A stretch of DNA of 64,000 bases from positions 54,449-118,448 of the forward strand of contig JAUIHI010000022.1 in the NCBI GenBank assembly GCA_030432295.1. The letters run 5' to 3'. Both the position numbers and the translations under genes were made by a program. The stretch is from Anaerolineae bacterium (GTDB taxonomy: Bacteria > Chloroflexota > Anaerolineae > Caldilineales > Caldilineaceae). Positions 46,971 to 55,149 of this stretch are shown here, in pieces (within the stretch, counting starts at the first letter, position 1; every line of letters begins with the position of its first letter). The notes beneath the pieces are model-generated. The model ran no database searches, was not told where the DNA came from, and worked only from the letters and a program-made list of their open reading frames with translations.

Positions 46971-47050
46971 GGGACGCAGATTTACGCAGAAATAACTGAT
47001 TTGTGCAGATTTTATCAGCGTCAATCATCTTTTCAGCGCTATCTGCGTCC
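46971..47050. repeat. GACGCAGATTTACGCAGAAA repeat
   Basis: GGGACGCAGAT at the left is inverted as ATCTGCGTCC at 47041-47050, with ATCAGCGTCAATCATCTTTT inside. It lies between the FtsK-like gene and the nurA promoter region, in the leader of the former. Family member with 14395 and 35241. Confidence 0.75.
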
Positions 47051-47151
47051 TATCTGTCGGAGCAGGCGGCACAGTCCAGACGGGTCGAAGAGGCAAGAGG
47101 ATGTGTAAAGGCGAGAACGGAGTCTGGAGCAGCCAGTGAACCGTGGAAAAG

Positions 47152-47181
47152 TTGACAGGTCCGGCTGGTAGAACGGATAAT
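47152..47181 (+). promoter_or_regulatory. Promoter of the rraA-like/nurA operon, LexA-controlled type
   Basis: TTGACA (47152-47157), 18 bases, then GATAAT (47176-47181). A LexA-type palindrome begins two bases later, over the expected start site. Confidence 0.75.
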
Positions 47182-47182
47182 A

Positions 47183-47194
47183 GAACAAATGTTC
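47183..47194. promoter_or_regulatory. LexA-type (Gram-positive) SOS box
   Basis: GAACAAATGTTC fits GAAC-N4-GTTC. In its wider context (A-GAACAAATGTTC-C) it matches the 14-base CGAACRNRYGTTYC consensus at 13 positions. Position at the start site of the promoter above is the classic repressor geometry. Confidence 0.7.
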
Positions 47195-47223
47195 CAATTC
47201 TGTCAAATTGGGTTTTGGAGCAA

Positions 47224-47252
47224 TTGTCACAGGTGGCGGGATGCTGTACACT
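47224..47252 (+). promoter_or_regulatory. Second candidate promoter for rraA-like/nurA
   Basis: TTGTCA (47224-47229), 17 bases, then TACACT (47247-47252), 57 bases upstream of the coding start. Confidence 0.55.
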
Positions 47253-47308
47253 GTCTATTGCGGTTTGCATGCAAAACACACCCAATCCCTACCCCCAAGG
47301 AGCAATCG

Positions 47309-48118
47309 ATGAAAATTTTTCCTACAGCCGAAGCCGTGACCAGCTTGACGCCCCAAAGCACCGACGAGCGTTACGCGGATGGCCGCGCCCGGGTTTCCGA
47401 TGACCTGCTGGAACGGATGAAACTGGTGACGACCGAAGAGGCCTGGGGCGTGCTGCGCCGCAATGGCTACAACAATCAGTTTGAAGGCGAGTGGACCCGC
47501 ACCCACCCGGACAAAATTCTGGTCGGTCGCGCGCTGACCTGTGTGATGGTTCCCCACCGCCCAGATTTGCAGGATGTGGTGGAGGCCCAGGGCAAGGACG
47601 AAGGACGCATCGGCGGCCAGAATTCCTGGGTCATCGACACTTTGCAGCCCGGCGATGTGCTGGTCGTCGATCTCTTCGGTAAAGTCCGTGACGGCACATT
47701 CATCGGCGACAATCTGGCCACATCCATCCGCACCCGGACAAAAGCTGGCGCAGTCATCCACGGCGGCATCCGCGACTTTGCGGGTATCTCCCAACTGACC
47801 GATGTGGCCTTCTTCTGCCGGGGGCTGGACCCCACCGCCATCGCCAATGTGACCCTGTCCGCAGTGAACGTCCCGATTCGGGTTGGCAACGCCACGGCTA
47901 TGCCCGGCGATATTGTGCTGGGCACACCCACCGGCGTCATCTTCATTCCGCCCCACCTGGCCCAGGAAGTGGTGGAACGCTCTGAGGACATCCGGGTGCG
48001 GGACGAGTTTGGCAAGCTGCGGCTGACCCAGGGCCGCTACACCCCCGGCGAGATCGACCGCAAGTGGAGCGATGAGATCGAAGCTGATTATCAGGAATGG
48101 CTGAAAGAGAGAGAGTAG
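47309..48118 (+). CDS. RraA family protein (aldolase / RNase E inhibitor-like fold)
   Basis: 269 residues. The RraA/HMG aldolase core is VVEAQGKDEGRIGGQNSWVI, DVLVVDLFGKVRDGTFIGDN, RTRTKAGAVIHGGIRDFAGI and NVPIRVGNATAMPGDIVLGT. The (R/I)GG-IRD motif carries the substrate- and metal-binding Arg-Asp. It is longer than E. coli RraA (161 residues), with an extended N-terminus typical of the oxoacid aldolase/decarboxylase group. AAGGAG precedes the ATG. nurA starts 3 bases after its stop, so they share a transcript; why a metabolic-type gene is coupled to a nuclease is unclear. Confidence 0.88.
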   Translation: MKIFPTAEAVTSLTPQSTDERYADGRARVSDDLLERMKLVTTEEAWGVLRRNGYNNQFEGEWTRTHPDKILVGRALTCVMVPHRPDLQDVVEAQGKDEGRIGGQNSWVIDTLQPGDVLVVDLFGKVRDGTFIGDNLATSIRTRTKAGAVIHGGIRDFAGISQLTDVAFFCRGLDPTAIANVTLSAVNVPIRVGNATAMPGDIVLGTPTGVIFIPPHLAQEVVERSEDIRVRDEFGKLRLTQGRYTPGEIDRKWSDEIEADYQEWLKERE

Positions 48119-48121
48119 GCA

Positions 48122-49345
48122 ATGCTGGACCGCAACCGGGTGGTCGCTTCGCTGGAAAGCAAAAAGGAGCTTTTCACCGGCTACGACGAGGAGTTTGCCC
48201 AGGAGCAGAAGCGACTGGCCGATTCCTTTGACGCTTTTTGTCGCCAGAGCAGCGACGAACTGGACGCGGCCATCGCCCAGAGCGGTGTCGAGTGGCCGGG
48301 CGCATTGCCGACCGACGACATCGACAGCGCCGACGGGATGCGGGTTGTCTTTGGCAAAGTCTGGAACAACCACCAGGAAGCACGCGCCTGGGCGTTTGAC
48401 ATCCTGAGCGAACGCCCGGTGCTTGCGGTAGATGGCAGTCAGATTACGCCCACGAAGGATTTTTCTATGCCTGTGGGCGCGGTGCAGGTGGGCTGGTTTG
48501 TGAACGAACACAGACCAGCCGCACCGGGCACGCAAAATTATGTGAAGGATGTGCAGTTTGAAGTGCTGGCCCCGGACGAACTGGGCGACGAGAACGATTC
48601 GGACGCGGAGGGTGGCTTCCCCAACTGGCGGGTCAACCAGCAGCGCTTTGTGATGGAGTGTGGCAAACTCTGCGATCTGATGGAAGAGTACAGCGAGCGG
48701 CCCGAAGCCGAACGCCCCCTCTGCTTCTTCGACGGCTCATTTATCATCAGCTTTGCCGGGCAACTGCGGGATCAGCGGGCCAAAGTCTACATCGAAGCGG
48801 TGGACCGGCTGCTCCACTGCTCTCGCCGTACTCGCACGCCGCTGGTCGGCTTTGTGGATAGCAGCTACAGCCGTGATGTGGTGAATCTGCTCAATCTGCT
48901 CTACCCCCAGGCCAACATCACCCGCAGCAGCGATGCCGGTCTGTTCCGGCCCATTCTGCCCAACTGGGGCGACCGCAGCGCGCTCTTTCTGTGCGCCCGG
49001 CCCGATTCGTTGAATCTGGACCGCTCCCGTTCAACCCAAGCGCCCTTCTACAAAGAGGTGGCCTTTGCCTACGTCAATCTGGTCAGCGACCGCGCCCCGG
49101 CCCGGCTGGAGATGCCCCGCTGGATTCTGGACGCAGGCCGGGCCGACGAAATCATCGACCGGGTGCGGGCCGAATCGGTGGTGGGCGTGGGCTATCCCTA
49201 CGCCATCGAAACCGCCGATGCTCTGGCCGTCATCTCCCAACAGGACAGGGAGCGCTTCTATCGGATTTTGCAGGATTTTCTGGAGCAGTCAGGGATACAG
49301 CTTTCCACCGCCCGCAAAATGCGCAGCAAACAGCAGCGACGGTAA
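48122..49345 (+). CDS. nurA: NurA-domain nuclease (double-strand break repair type)
   Basis: 407 residues. The NurA core is VLAVDGSQITPTKDFSMPVG (metal-binding Asp ~103), LCFFDGSFIISF (Asp ~204), LVGFVDSSYSRDVVNLL and LEMPRWILDAG with IETADALAVISQQDRERFY near the end. NurA is a 5'-3' nuclease that works with the HerA translocase in end resection. Here an FtsK-like ATPase gene is divergently placed 1.2 kb away, and a LexA-type box controls the operon promoter, consistent with DNA repair. The first ~95 residues are helical and acidic. A perfect hairpin follows the gene. Confidence 0.88.
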   Translation: MLDRNRVVASLESKKELFTGYDEEFAQEQKRLADSFDAFCRQSSDELDAAIAQSGVEWPGALPTDDIDSADGMRVVFGKVWNNHQEARAWAFDILSERPVLAVDGSQITPTKDFSMPVGAVQVGWFVNEHRPAAPGTQNYVKDVQFEVLAPDELGDENDSDAEGGFPNWRVNQQRFVMECGKLCDLMEEYSERPEAERPLCFFDGSFIISFAGQLRDQRAKVYIEAVDRLLHCSRRTRTPLVGFVDSSYSRDVVNLLNLLYPQANITRSSDAGLFRPILPNWGDRSALFLCARPDSLNLDRSRSTQAPFYKEVAFAYVNLVSDRAPARLEMPRWILDAGRADEIIDRVRAESVVGVGYPYAIETADALAVISQQDRERFYRILQDFLEQSGIQLSTARKMRSKQQRR

Positions 49346-49356
49346 AAAGTGAGGAG

Positions 49357-49406
49357 TGCTGCGTGCTGCGTGAGAAAACTCGGCTTTTCTCACGCAGCAC
49401 GCAGCA
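49357..49406. terminator. Hairpin between convergent nurA and cytochrome c genes
   Basis: TGCTGCGTGCTGCGTGAGAA plus AA (49357-49378) is inverted at 49385-49406 with a 6-base loop. The arms consist of tandem CTGCGTG units. A short T-stretch at the loop, but no terminal T-run, so a repeat element acting as terminator is likely. Confidence 0.7.
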
Positions 49407-49414
49407 CGCAGCAG

Positions 49415-50179
49415 CTATTCGCCCTGCAACGACAACAGATAGGCGATCACATCCGCCATCTGCTCGTTGGATAAAATATCTTTGTACGTCAGGGGCATCA
49501 GCCCGGCGACGTAGCCTTCGTTGATGTAGGCATTGGGTTCCACAATACTGGTGTAGAGATACAGCCCGGCACTCTCGCCGGCCACCCGCTCACCGGCTGT
49601 TGCACCCACACTGTACCAGCTTGGCCCGACCACCCGCACATCCTTTTCCAGGCTGTGACAGGCGATGCAGCCGTTGGAGACGGAGAGTGCCTGGCCGTTG
49701 GCTGCATCTGCAGCGGGCATCAGGTCCAGAATCTCGGCGGGCATCCCCGCATACAGAGCCGAATCACCGGCGTCGGCTTCGGGTGTGGCTTCGGGCGCAG
49801 GAACGGTAGCTGTCACAGTAGCCGTTGCAGTGGCCGTCGGGATCGGTTGCGTCGGCGTAACGGTCGCAGTCGCAGCGATTTCTGTTGGCGCTGAAGTCGG
49901 CGTAGTTGTGGCTGTGGCCGTCGGTTCAACCGTCGGTGCAGCGGTCGGCTCGTCGGTGGGTGTGGCAGTCGGTTCGCTGGTCGGCGTGTCCGAAGGCACA
50001 GGCACAGGCGTAGCTGTAGCGGCAACCGTCGGCTTGGCCGTAACCTGGGCCGTTGGCTGGGCTGTCGGAGCTTGTGTATAGACGGCGACGGGCGTGGGCA
50101 TATCGACTGAGCTGCCTGAACCGTTACAGCCAGCCAGAATCAGCACAAAAATTGATAAGAAGACAAGTGAAGTACGCAT
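49415..50179 (-). CDS. Cytochrome c family lipoprotein with Pro-Thr linker
   Basis: 254 residues. The signal ends in the lipobox VLILAGC (Cys ~19), so it is anchored outside the cell membrane. A ~115-residue linker of TATPxPT repeats follows. The C-terminal ~90 residues are a small class I cytochrome c: CIACH (haem attachment, ~171-175) with GQALSVSNG before it, and the distal Met in GLMPLTYKDILSNEQMADVI. It likely transfers electrons at the membrane surface. A close AAGGA site precedes the ATG. No respiratory genes adjoin it; glpA is divergent. Confidence 0.9.
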   Translation of the reverse strand: MRTSLVFLSIFVLILAGCNGSGSSVDMPTPVAVYTQAPTAQPTAQVTAKPTVAATATPVPVPSDTPTSEPTATPTDEPTAAPTVEPTATATTTPTSAPTEIAATATVTPTQPIPTATATATVTATVPAPEATPEADAGDSALYAGMPAEILDLMPAADAANGQALSVSNGCIACHSLEKDVRVVGPSWYSVGATAGERVAGESAGLYLYTSIVEPNAYINEGYVAGLMPLTYKDILSNEQMADVIAYLLSLQGE

Positions 50180-50371
50180 AGTCCTTTTCTCGTGCAGTGT
50201 TGAAGAAAAACGCTTGTGCAAAACGTAACAAGTGTAGCATACGCCTCTTTTGTTCCCAAGTTTGTGGGCCATCTGCCAATGCGCTCTGCGTAGTGCGTAC
50301 ACCGCGAAAGTATCAGATTTTTTTACGCTTCACCAATCCCGGCCAACCAATTCAACGACTCTACCAACCCT

Positions 50372-52153
50372 ATGCACACTTCCTCAATCTCAACTGAAAT
50401 CCTCGTTATCGGCGGCGGTGCGACTGGCACAGGCGTGGCCTGGGACGCGGCCCTGCGCGGCTTCCGCACGATTCTGGTGGAGAAGCGCGACCTGACCCAC
50501 GGCACAACCGGGCGCTATCACGGTCTGCTCCACAGTGGCGGACGTTATGTGGTGAAGGATCCTCACAGCGCGGTGGAGTGCATCGCCGAGAACCGCATTC
50601 TGCGCCGCACCCACACCCACTGCATCGAGGACACAGGCGGCTTTTTCGTCGTCACCCCAGAGGACGAGGGCGACTACCCGGATCGCTTTGTGGCCGCCTG
50701 CCGGGAGACCGGCGTGCCCTGCCAGGAGATTTCTGTGGCCGAAGCGTTGCGCCGGGAGCCGATGCTTAACCCGCGCATCAGCCGGGTATTTGAAGTCCCC
50801 GACGGTGCGGCGGACAGTTTCCTCGCTACCCACGCCACGGCCCAGGCCGCGCGCCAGGCTGGCGCCCGCATCCTCATCTATCACGAAGTTGTTGGGCTGC
50901 TCACAGAAGGCGGCGACGGCGACAAACGGGTGACGGGCGCAGTCGTGCGCGATACGGTTTCCGGCGAATCTATCCACATCCACGCGGATCTGGTCATCAA
51001 CGCCTCCGGCGCGTGGGCCGGGCAGCTTGCAGGGATGGCAGGGGTTGGCGTCAAAATTATTCCCGGCAAAGGTGTGATGGTGGCGACCAATCACCGACTG
51101 GTCAATAGTGTCATCAACCGCTGCAAAATGCCCAGCGATGGGGACATTCTCGTGCCCGTGCATACGGTTTCGATTATCGGCACAACCGACGAGGAAGTGA
51201 CCGACCCGGAGAATCTGGTGATTACAGCGGAGGAGGTCCAGTATATGCTGGCCGAGGGGGACAAACTGGTCCCCGGCCTGAGCGCTGCCCGGATTGTGCG
51301 GGCCTGGGCTGGGGTGCGTCCGCTCTATCAGGAGGGCTTCAGCGGCGACAGCCGGGACGCTACCCGCTCTTTAACGCTGCTGGATCACAAAGCCAGAGAC
51401 GGTGTGCAGGGCTTTCTGACCATCACCGGCGGTAAGTGGACGACCTTTCGGATGATGGCGGAAAAGACAGTTGACCGGGCCTGCGAGCATCTGGGCGTGG
51501 AACGGACCTGCACGACAGCGACGACACCCGTGCCCGGTATCGAACAGGGCCACTACTGGCTGGGCCATCGCCTGCACGAAGTGGAGGAAGAGCAGTTGCA
51601 GGGTGGGTTGGTCTGCGAGTGCGAACTGGTCACACGGCAAATGGTAGAGTCCGCTGCCCGACGCAACCCGACTGTCACACTGGACGATCTGCGCAGGGAT
51701 GTGCGCCTGGGAATGGGGCCTTGTCAGGGCGGCTTCTGTACCTATCGTGCGGTAGGGATTCTTCACGAGATTGGCCGGGAACGCCACGACCCGGATTTTG
51801 TGTTGGAGGGTGAATCGGACGCAGAGGATTGGGAGGTGGCCTATCTCCAATCTCCTGCCGAAAGCAGCCGGGGTCACTCTATCACCGAACACGCCACACC
51901 GGATGCAATTCCCGACACTCCTCTGCCCACCCGCTCGCCTGCCATCGACCAGCGCAGCCCTGTCTCCAACCCCAATTTGCTCCTGCGCGACTTCTTGCAG
52001 GAGCGCTGGAAAGGGGTGCTGCCAGTGCTCTGGGGGCGGCAGTTGAAGCAGGAACGGCTGGACGAACTGATTTACCTATCGCTGATGAACGCGGATCACC
52101 TGCCGGACGACGAGGCGCAGAGTCCACTGACCGGGTTTTACAGGGCATCGTAG
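50372..52153 (+). CDS. glpA: Anaerobic glycerol-3-phosphate dehydrogenase subunit A
   Basis: 593 residues. FAD binding: EILVIGGGATGTGVAWDAAL. Family motifs: HSGGRYVVKDPHSAVECIAE, INASGAWAGQLAGMAG, RAWAGVRPLYQEG. A C-terminal BFD-like [2Fe-2S] domain has CECE (~414) and GPCQGGFC (~449). It oxidises glycerol-3-phosphate to dihydroxyacetone phosphate and passes electrons to quinone via partner subunits. The tail (~490-593) is longer than usual. The stop codon TAG lies at the first bases of a repeat element, which separates it from glpB. Confidence 0.93.
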   Translation: MHTSSISTEILVIGGGATGTGVAWDAALRGFRTILVEKRDLTHGTTGRYHGLLHSGGRYVVKDPHSAVECIAENRILRRTHTHCIEDTGGFFVVTPEDEGDYPDRFVAACRETGVPCQEISVAEALRREPMLNPRISRVFEVPDGAADSFLATHATAQAARQAGARILIYHEVVGLLTEGGDGDKRVTGAVVRDTVSGESIHIHADLVINASGAWAGQLAGMAGVGVKIIPGKGVMVATNHRLVNSVINRCKMPSDGDILVPVHTVSIIGTTDEEVTDPENLVITAEEVQYMLAEGDKLVPGLSAARIVRAWAGVRPLYQEGFSGDSRDATRSLTLLDHKARDGVQGFLTITGGKWTTFRMMAEKTVDRACEHLGVERTCTTATTPVPGIEQGHYWLGHRLHEVEEEQLQGGLVCECELVTRQMVESAARRNPTVTLDDLRRDVRLGMGPCQGGFCTYRAVGILHEIGRERHDPDFVLEGESDAEDWEVAYLQSPAESSRGHSITEHATPDAIPDTPLPTRSPAIDQRSPVSNPNLLLRDFLQERWKGVLPVLWGRQLKQERLDELIYLSLMNADHLPDDEAQSPLTGFYRAS

Positions 52154-52295
52154 GTTGGGTGAATGCCGTCCACACGAGAGCAAAAGCCCCGCCAATAGCC
52201 CAGGCATTCACCCAACAATGGCGGGTTCGTGTTGGGTTCTCGCCGCAAACGTGGCAGGGCATTCGGCGATCTCAGACGGCGAGAACCCAACCTAC
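52150..52295. repeat. Double-hairpin repeat GTAGGTTGGGT between glpA and glpB
   Basis: Outer ends GTAGGTTGGGT and ACCCAACCTAC. Hairpin 1: TTGGGTGAATGCC (52155) with GGCATTCACCCAA (52203-52215). Hairpin 2: GTTGGGTTCTCGCCG (52231-52245) with CGGCGAGAACCCAAC (52277-52291). It provides the glpA stop codon. A related element is at 63689. Confidence 0.85.
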
Positions 52296-52315
52296 AATTC
52301 GAGCGGAATGGACAA

Positions 52316-53575
52316 ATGAACGACTTAATTGTAATCGGCTCTGGCCTGGCCGGGTTGACCGCAGCCTACTCGGCGGTCAAAGCCGGGCTAAGCGTAAAAA
52401 TCATCGCCAAAGGGATGGGCATCACCCACTGGCACGCGGGGACGATTGATGTGCTGGGCTACGCTGCCAAGGGCAAAGGGGTGGCGCGTCCGCTGGAAGC
52501 GAGCGGCGATCTGCCCGACGAACACCCCTATCAGCTGCTGGACGAAAAAGGGCTTGCCACCGCATTGACTGAATTTGCCGCGCTGACCGCAGAGATGGGC
52601 CTGCCCTACACAGGCGCGCAGACGGCAGGCGACAATCTGTGGCTGCCTTCACCAGTGGGCGCGGCCCGGCCCGCCTTCCTGGCCCCGGCAGGACAGGCCG
52701 GGGGCGATCTCTCCACCGGTCAGCCATTGCTGATTGTGGGCATCGAAGGGATGCGGGACTTCTACCCCAAACTCATCGCTGAGAATCTGGCCAAGCAGGG
52801 ACACAGCGCCCGCCACGCCTTTTTGCCCCTCAGCCTCTTCACCCAGCGCCACGACATCACAACCCTGCAACTGGCAAAACTGGTGGAGGAGCCGGCTCGC
52901 CTGTCCCCACTGGCCGACGCACTAATCCGCATAGTTCAGCCCGGCGAGCGTATCGGTCTGCCCGCGGTCCTCGGCTTTGAAAACCACCCCGCAGTGCTGG
53001 CCCGTTTGACCGAAGCCACCCACGCGCCTGTCTTTGAGATTCCTACTCTGCCGCCCAGCGTGCCGGGCATCCGTCTGCACACTCGCCTGCGCCGCAGATT
53101 GGAAGCGATGGGCGTGCGGGTCGAAATCGGGATGGAAGCGATCAGCTTCGGCGCGGAGGGGGAGCGCATTCTTTGGGTAGAGACGGAGACGAGCAGTCGC
53201 CCGCTCAGACACCGGGCCGCCAACTTTCTGCTGGCAACCGGCGGCATTCTGGGCGGGGGCATCCACAGCGACCACACGGGCCGGGCCTGGGAAGTCGTCT
53301 TCGATCTGCCCCTGACGATTCCCCAGGAACGCAGCGGCTGGTTCCGTCCCCACTTTCTGGACGGCGGCGGGCAACCGGTCTTCCGGGGCGGTGTGCCGGT
53401 CAACGCAAACTTTCAGCCCATCCGACCCGAGGGCGGGCCTGTCTATGCCAACCTGTGGGCCGCGGGGGGGGGCCTGTCCGGTGCCGACTCCATCCGGGAG
53501 CGGAGCGTGGAGGGAATCGCACTTTCTACGGGCGGGGCGGTTGCGTCCCTGCTGGCCAGCAATCCGGTTAAATAA
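52316..53575 (+). CDS. glpB: Anaerobic glycerol-3-phosphate dehydrogenase subunit B
   Basis: 419 residues. The N-terminal FAD-binding motif is NDLIVIGSGLAGLTAAYSAV. ITHWHAGTIDVLGY, LLIVGIEGMRDFYPKLIAENL, NFLLATGGILGGGI, FRGGVPVNANFQPI and LWAAGGGLSGADSIRERSVEG match GlpB. It forms the catalytic dimer with GlpA. GlpC, the Fe-S membrane anchor, does not follow; repeats and a DinB gene do. The ATG at 52316 is used; the longer in-frame start lies in the repeat. Distance to glpA is 162 bases. Confidence 0.92.
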   Translation: MNDLIVIGSGLAGLTAAYSAVKAGLSVKIIAKGMGITHWHAGTIDVLGYAAKGKGVARPLEASGDLPDEHPYQLLDEKGLATALTEFAALTAEMGLPYTGAQTAGDNLWLPSPVGAARPAFLAPAGQAGGDLSTGQPLLIVGIEGMRDFYPKLIAENLAKQGHSARHAFLPLSLFTQRHDITTLQLAKLVEEPARLSPLADALIRIVQPGERIGLPAVLGFENHPAVLARLTEATHAPVFEIPTLPPSVPGIRLHTRLRRRLEAMGVRVEIGMEAISFGAEGERILWVETETSSRPLRHRAANFLLATGGILGGGIHSDHTGRAWEVVFDLPLTIPQERSGWFRPHFLDGGGQPVFRGGVPVNANFQPIRPEGGPVYANLWAAGGGLSGADSIRERSVEGIALSTGGAVASLLASNPVK

Positions 53576-53585
53576 TGTGCAGCAG

Positions 53586-53647
53586 CCTTCCGGGAAGCGG
53601 CCACAAAATCAGGCGGTACGAAGCAGGTCTGGCCGCTTCCCGGAAGG
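53586..53647. repeat. Inverted repeat CCTTCCGGGAAGCGGCCA, copy 2
   Basis: Arms 53586-53603 and 53630-53647 are identical to those at 10535-10598; the spacer (26 bases) differs. It follows glpB. Confidence 0.9.
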
Positions 53648-53719
53648 TCGGAATTGATGACCCGTTTAATCGCCAATCTGGCGTGGTTCATTTGGATGGG
53701 TCGGCATCTTACCAATTCG

Positions 53720-53791
53720 GTAGGAGGAGTGAGCACGCCCTCGTGCGGGGTGGACTCGGCTGTGACCGGCACGAGGGCGTGCCTACTCCTC
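53720..53791. repeat. Inverted repeat GCACGCCCTCGTGC
   Basis: GTAGGAGGAGTGAGCACGCC... at the left and GGCACGAGGGCGTGCCTACT at the right form an imperfect stem of about 25 bp around a ~17-base loop. With the preceding repeat it fills the 298-base gap between glpB and the DinB gene. Confidence 0.75.
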
Positions 53792-53873
53792 TCTATTTGT
53801 AAAGATCATTCGACGGCGAAATGAACTATGCCACCAATCCTTGCCTACACAATACTTTCCTTCAGGAGGACGA

Positions 53874-54350
53874 ATGAACCGCACGGAAAAATGGACACAA
53901 ACTTTGGCCGAGGCCCGCGCCGCACTGTTGGAAACGTTGAACGGGCTTTCCCCGCAGCAATGGGAAACGGTCGTCTTTGGCGAGGGGGACGCCTGGACTG
54001 TCAGCACAATTGTGGGCCATCTCATCGACAGCGAGCGGGGGATGTCCATCCACGTCCACAAAATCCGCAAGGGCGAGGAGACCCTGCCAGAGGGCTTTGA
54101 CCTGACCCGCTGGAACGCGGGGGTGAAGCAGCGGGTGGGCAGCCCGTCCCCCGCGGAACTGCTGGCCGGGCTGGAAGCCACCCGCGCCCGCACGTTGCAG
54201 GGGCTGAATGGGCTCGCCGACGAAGACTGGGAACGCACCGGCCAGCATCCGTCTCGGGGTGTCATAACCGTCGAACAATATTACGAGACGATTGCAGGCC
54301 ACGAGCGGATGCATCTGGCCCACATCAAAACGGCACTGGAAGCAGTGTAA
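53874..54350 (+). CDS. DinB-family protein
   Basis: 158 residues, a four-helix bundle of the DinB/YfiT type. Metal-ligand histidines are seen in STIVGHLIDSERGM and in TIAGHERMHLAHIKTALEAV near the C-terminus. Such proteins include bacillithiol- or mycothiol-dependent S-transferases, but many members have no known substrate. A strong CAGGAGG site precedes the ATG. The next gene starts 56 bases later on the same strand. Confidence 0.88.
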   Translation: MNRTEKWTQTLAEARAALLETLNGLSPQQWETVVFGEGDAWTVSTIVGHLIDSERGMSIHVHKIRKGEETLPEGFDLTRWNAGVKQRVGSPSPAELLAGLEATRARTLQGLNGLADEDWERTGQHPSRGVITVEQYYETIAGHERMHLAHIKTALEAV

Positions 54351-54405
54351 TCAGAGTACGACTTCTCCAAAAATTCGGACTTCTCTTGTGCAAAAGGAGG
54401 GCAGA

Positions 54406-55110
54406 ATGGCACGGACAAAAGCAACCCGGGGTTCGTGTGTCTATTGTGGCAAGGAATTCACCCGCTGGGGGATGACGAAGCATTTGCAGTCGTGCCCGCA
54501 ACGGGCAGAGCAGACAGGGCAAACGACTGGCGCAGGCAAGTCTGTCCCCATCTTTCACCTGCTGGTGCAGGACGCCTACGGCGGCGACTTCTGGCTGCAT
54601 TTGGAAATATCCGGCCAGGCGCCACTGCAAGCATTGGACGAGTATCTGCGCGCCATCTGGCTGGAATGTTGCGGCCATCTGAGCGCCTTTGAAATTGAGG
54701 GAACCCGCTATACCAAGAAAACCCGCGGCTTTGAAAGCCTCCCTGGCGAAAAGAGTTGGGGTGTTCACGTCGGGAGCATTTTCCGACCCGGCGTACAGGG
54801 CAGCCACCAATACGATTTTGGCTCCACAACCGAATTGGCGCTCGAAGTGGTAGCGGAGCGTCAGGGCGTATGGCGGGGCAAGCCCATCGCACTGATGGCC
54901 CGCAACGCGCCCCTGGATTTGAAGTGTAGCGTCTGTGGAAAAGCGGCGGAGTGGATTTGCACCGAATGTCTTTACGAAGCGGACGACTGGTTCTTCTGTG
55001 AGGAACATCTGATGGATCACGAACACGAGGATGATATGGCACTGCCCGTCGTCAACTCCCCGCGTATGGGGACCTGCGGCTACGAAGGCCCGGCGGAACC
55101 GCCCTATTGA
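54406..55110 (+). CDS. Zinc-finger protein with pRiA4b ORF-3-like domain
   Basis: 234 residues. N-terminal zinc finger CVYCGKEFTRWGMTKHLQSC (C2HC). Residues ~48-160 match the pRiA4b ORF-3-like fold (IFHLLVQDAYGGDFWLHLEI, LQALDEYLRAIWLECCGHLS). The C-terminal CSVCGKAAEWICTEC and FFCEEHLMDHEH is a second zinc-binding module. This combination is common in free-living bacteria; function unknown. AAAGGAGGG precedes the ATG. A GTTCGAC palindrome follows, shared with the convergent GNAT gene. Confidence 0.85.
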   Translation: MARTKATRGSCVYCGKEFTRWGMTKHLQSCPQRAEQTGQTTGAGKSVPIFHLLVQDAYGGDFWLHLEISGQAPLQALDEYLRAIWLECCGHLSAFEIEGTRYTKKTRGFESLPGEKSWGVHVGSIFRPGVQGSHQYDFGSTTELALEVVAERQGVWRGKPIALMARNAPLDLKCSVCGKAAEWICTECLYEADDWFFCEEHLMDHEHEDDMALPVVNSPRMGTCGYEGPAEPPY

Positions 55111-55116
55111 GACGTG

Positions 55117-55149
55117 AGAAGTTCGACTTCTCGAAGGGGTCGAACTTCT
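55117..55149. repeat. GAAGTTCGAC palindrome between convergent genes
   Basis: AGAAGTTCGACTTC and GGGGTCGAACTTCT. The stop codon of the GNAT gene (55148-55150) overlaps its right end. It may act as a terminator for both genes. Confidence 0.75.

Noticed and set aside
52150..53791. CRISPR-like array after glpA/glpB
   Set aside because: The repeats are palindromes of different families with no regular spacing or unique spacers.
54355..54390. Possible further copy of the GTTCGAC palindrome before the pRiA4b-like gene
   Set aside because: Only ACGACTTCTC-type similarity; the arms do not pair well enough to count as a member.
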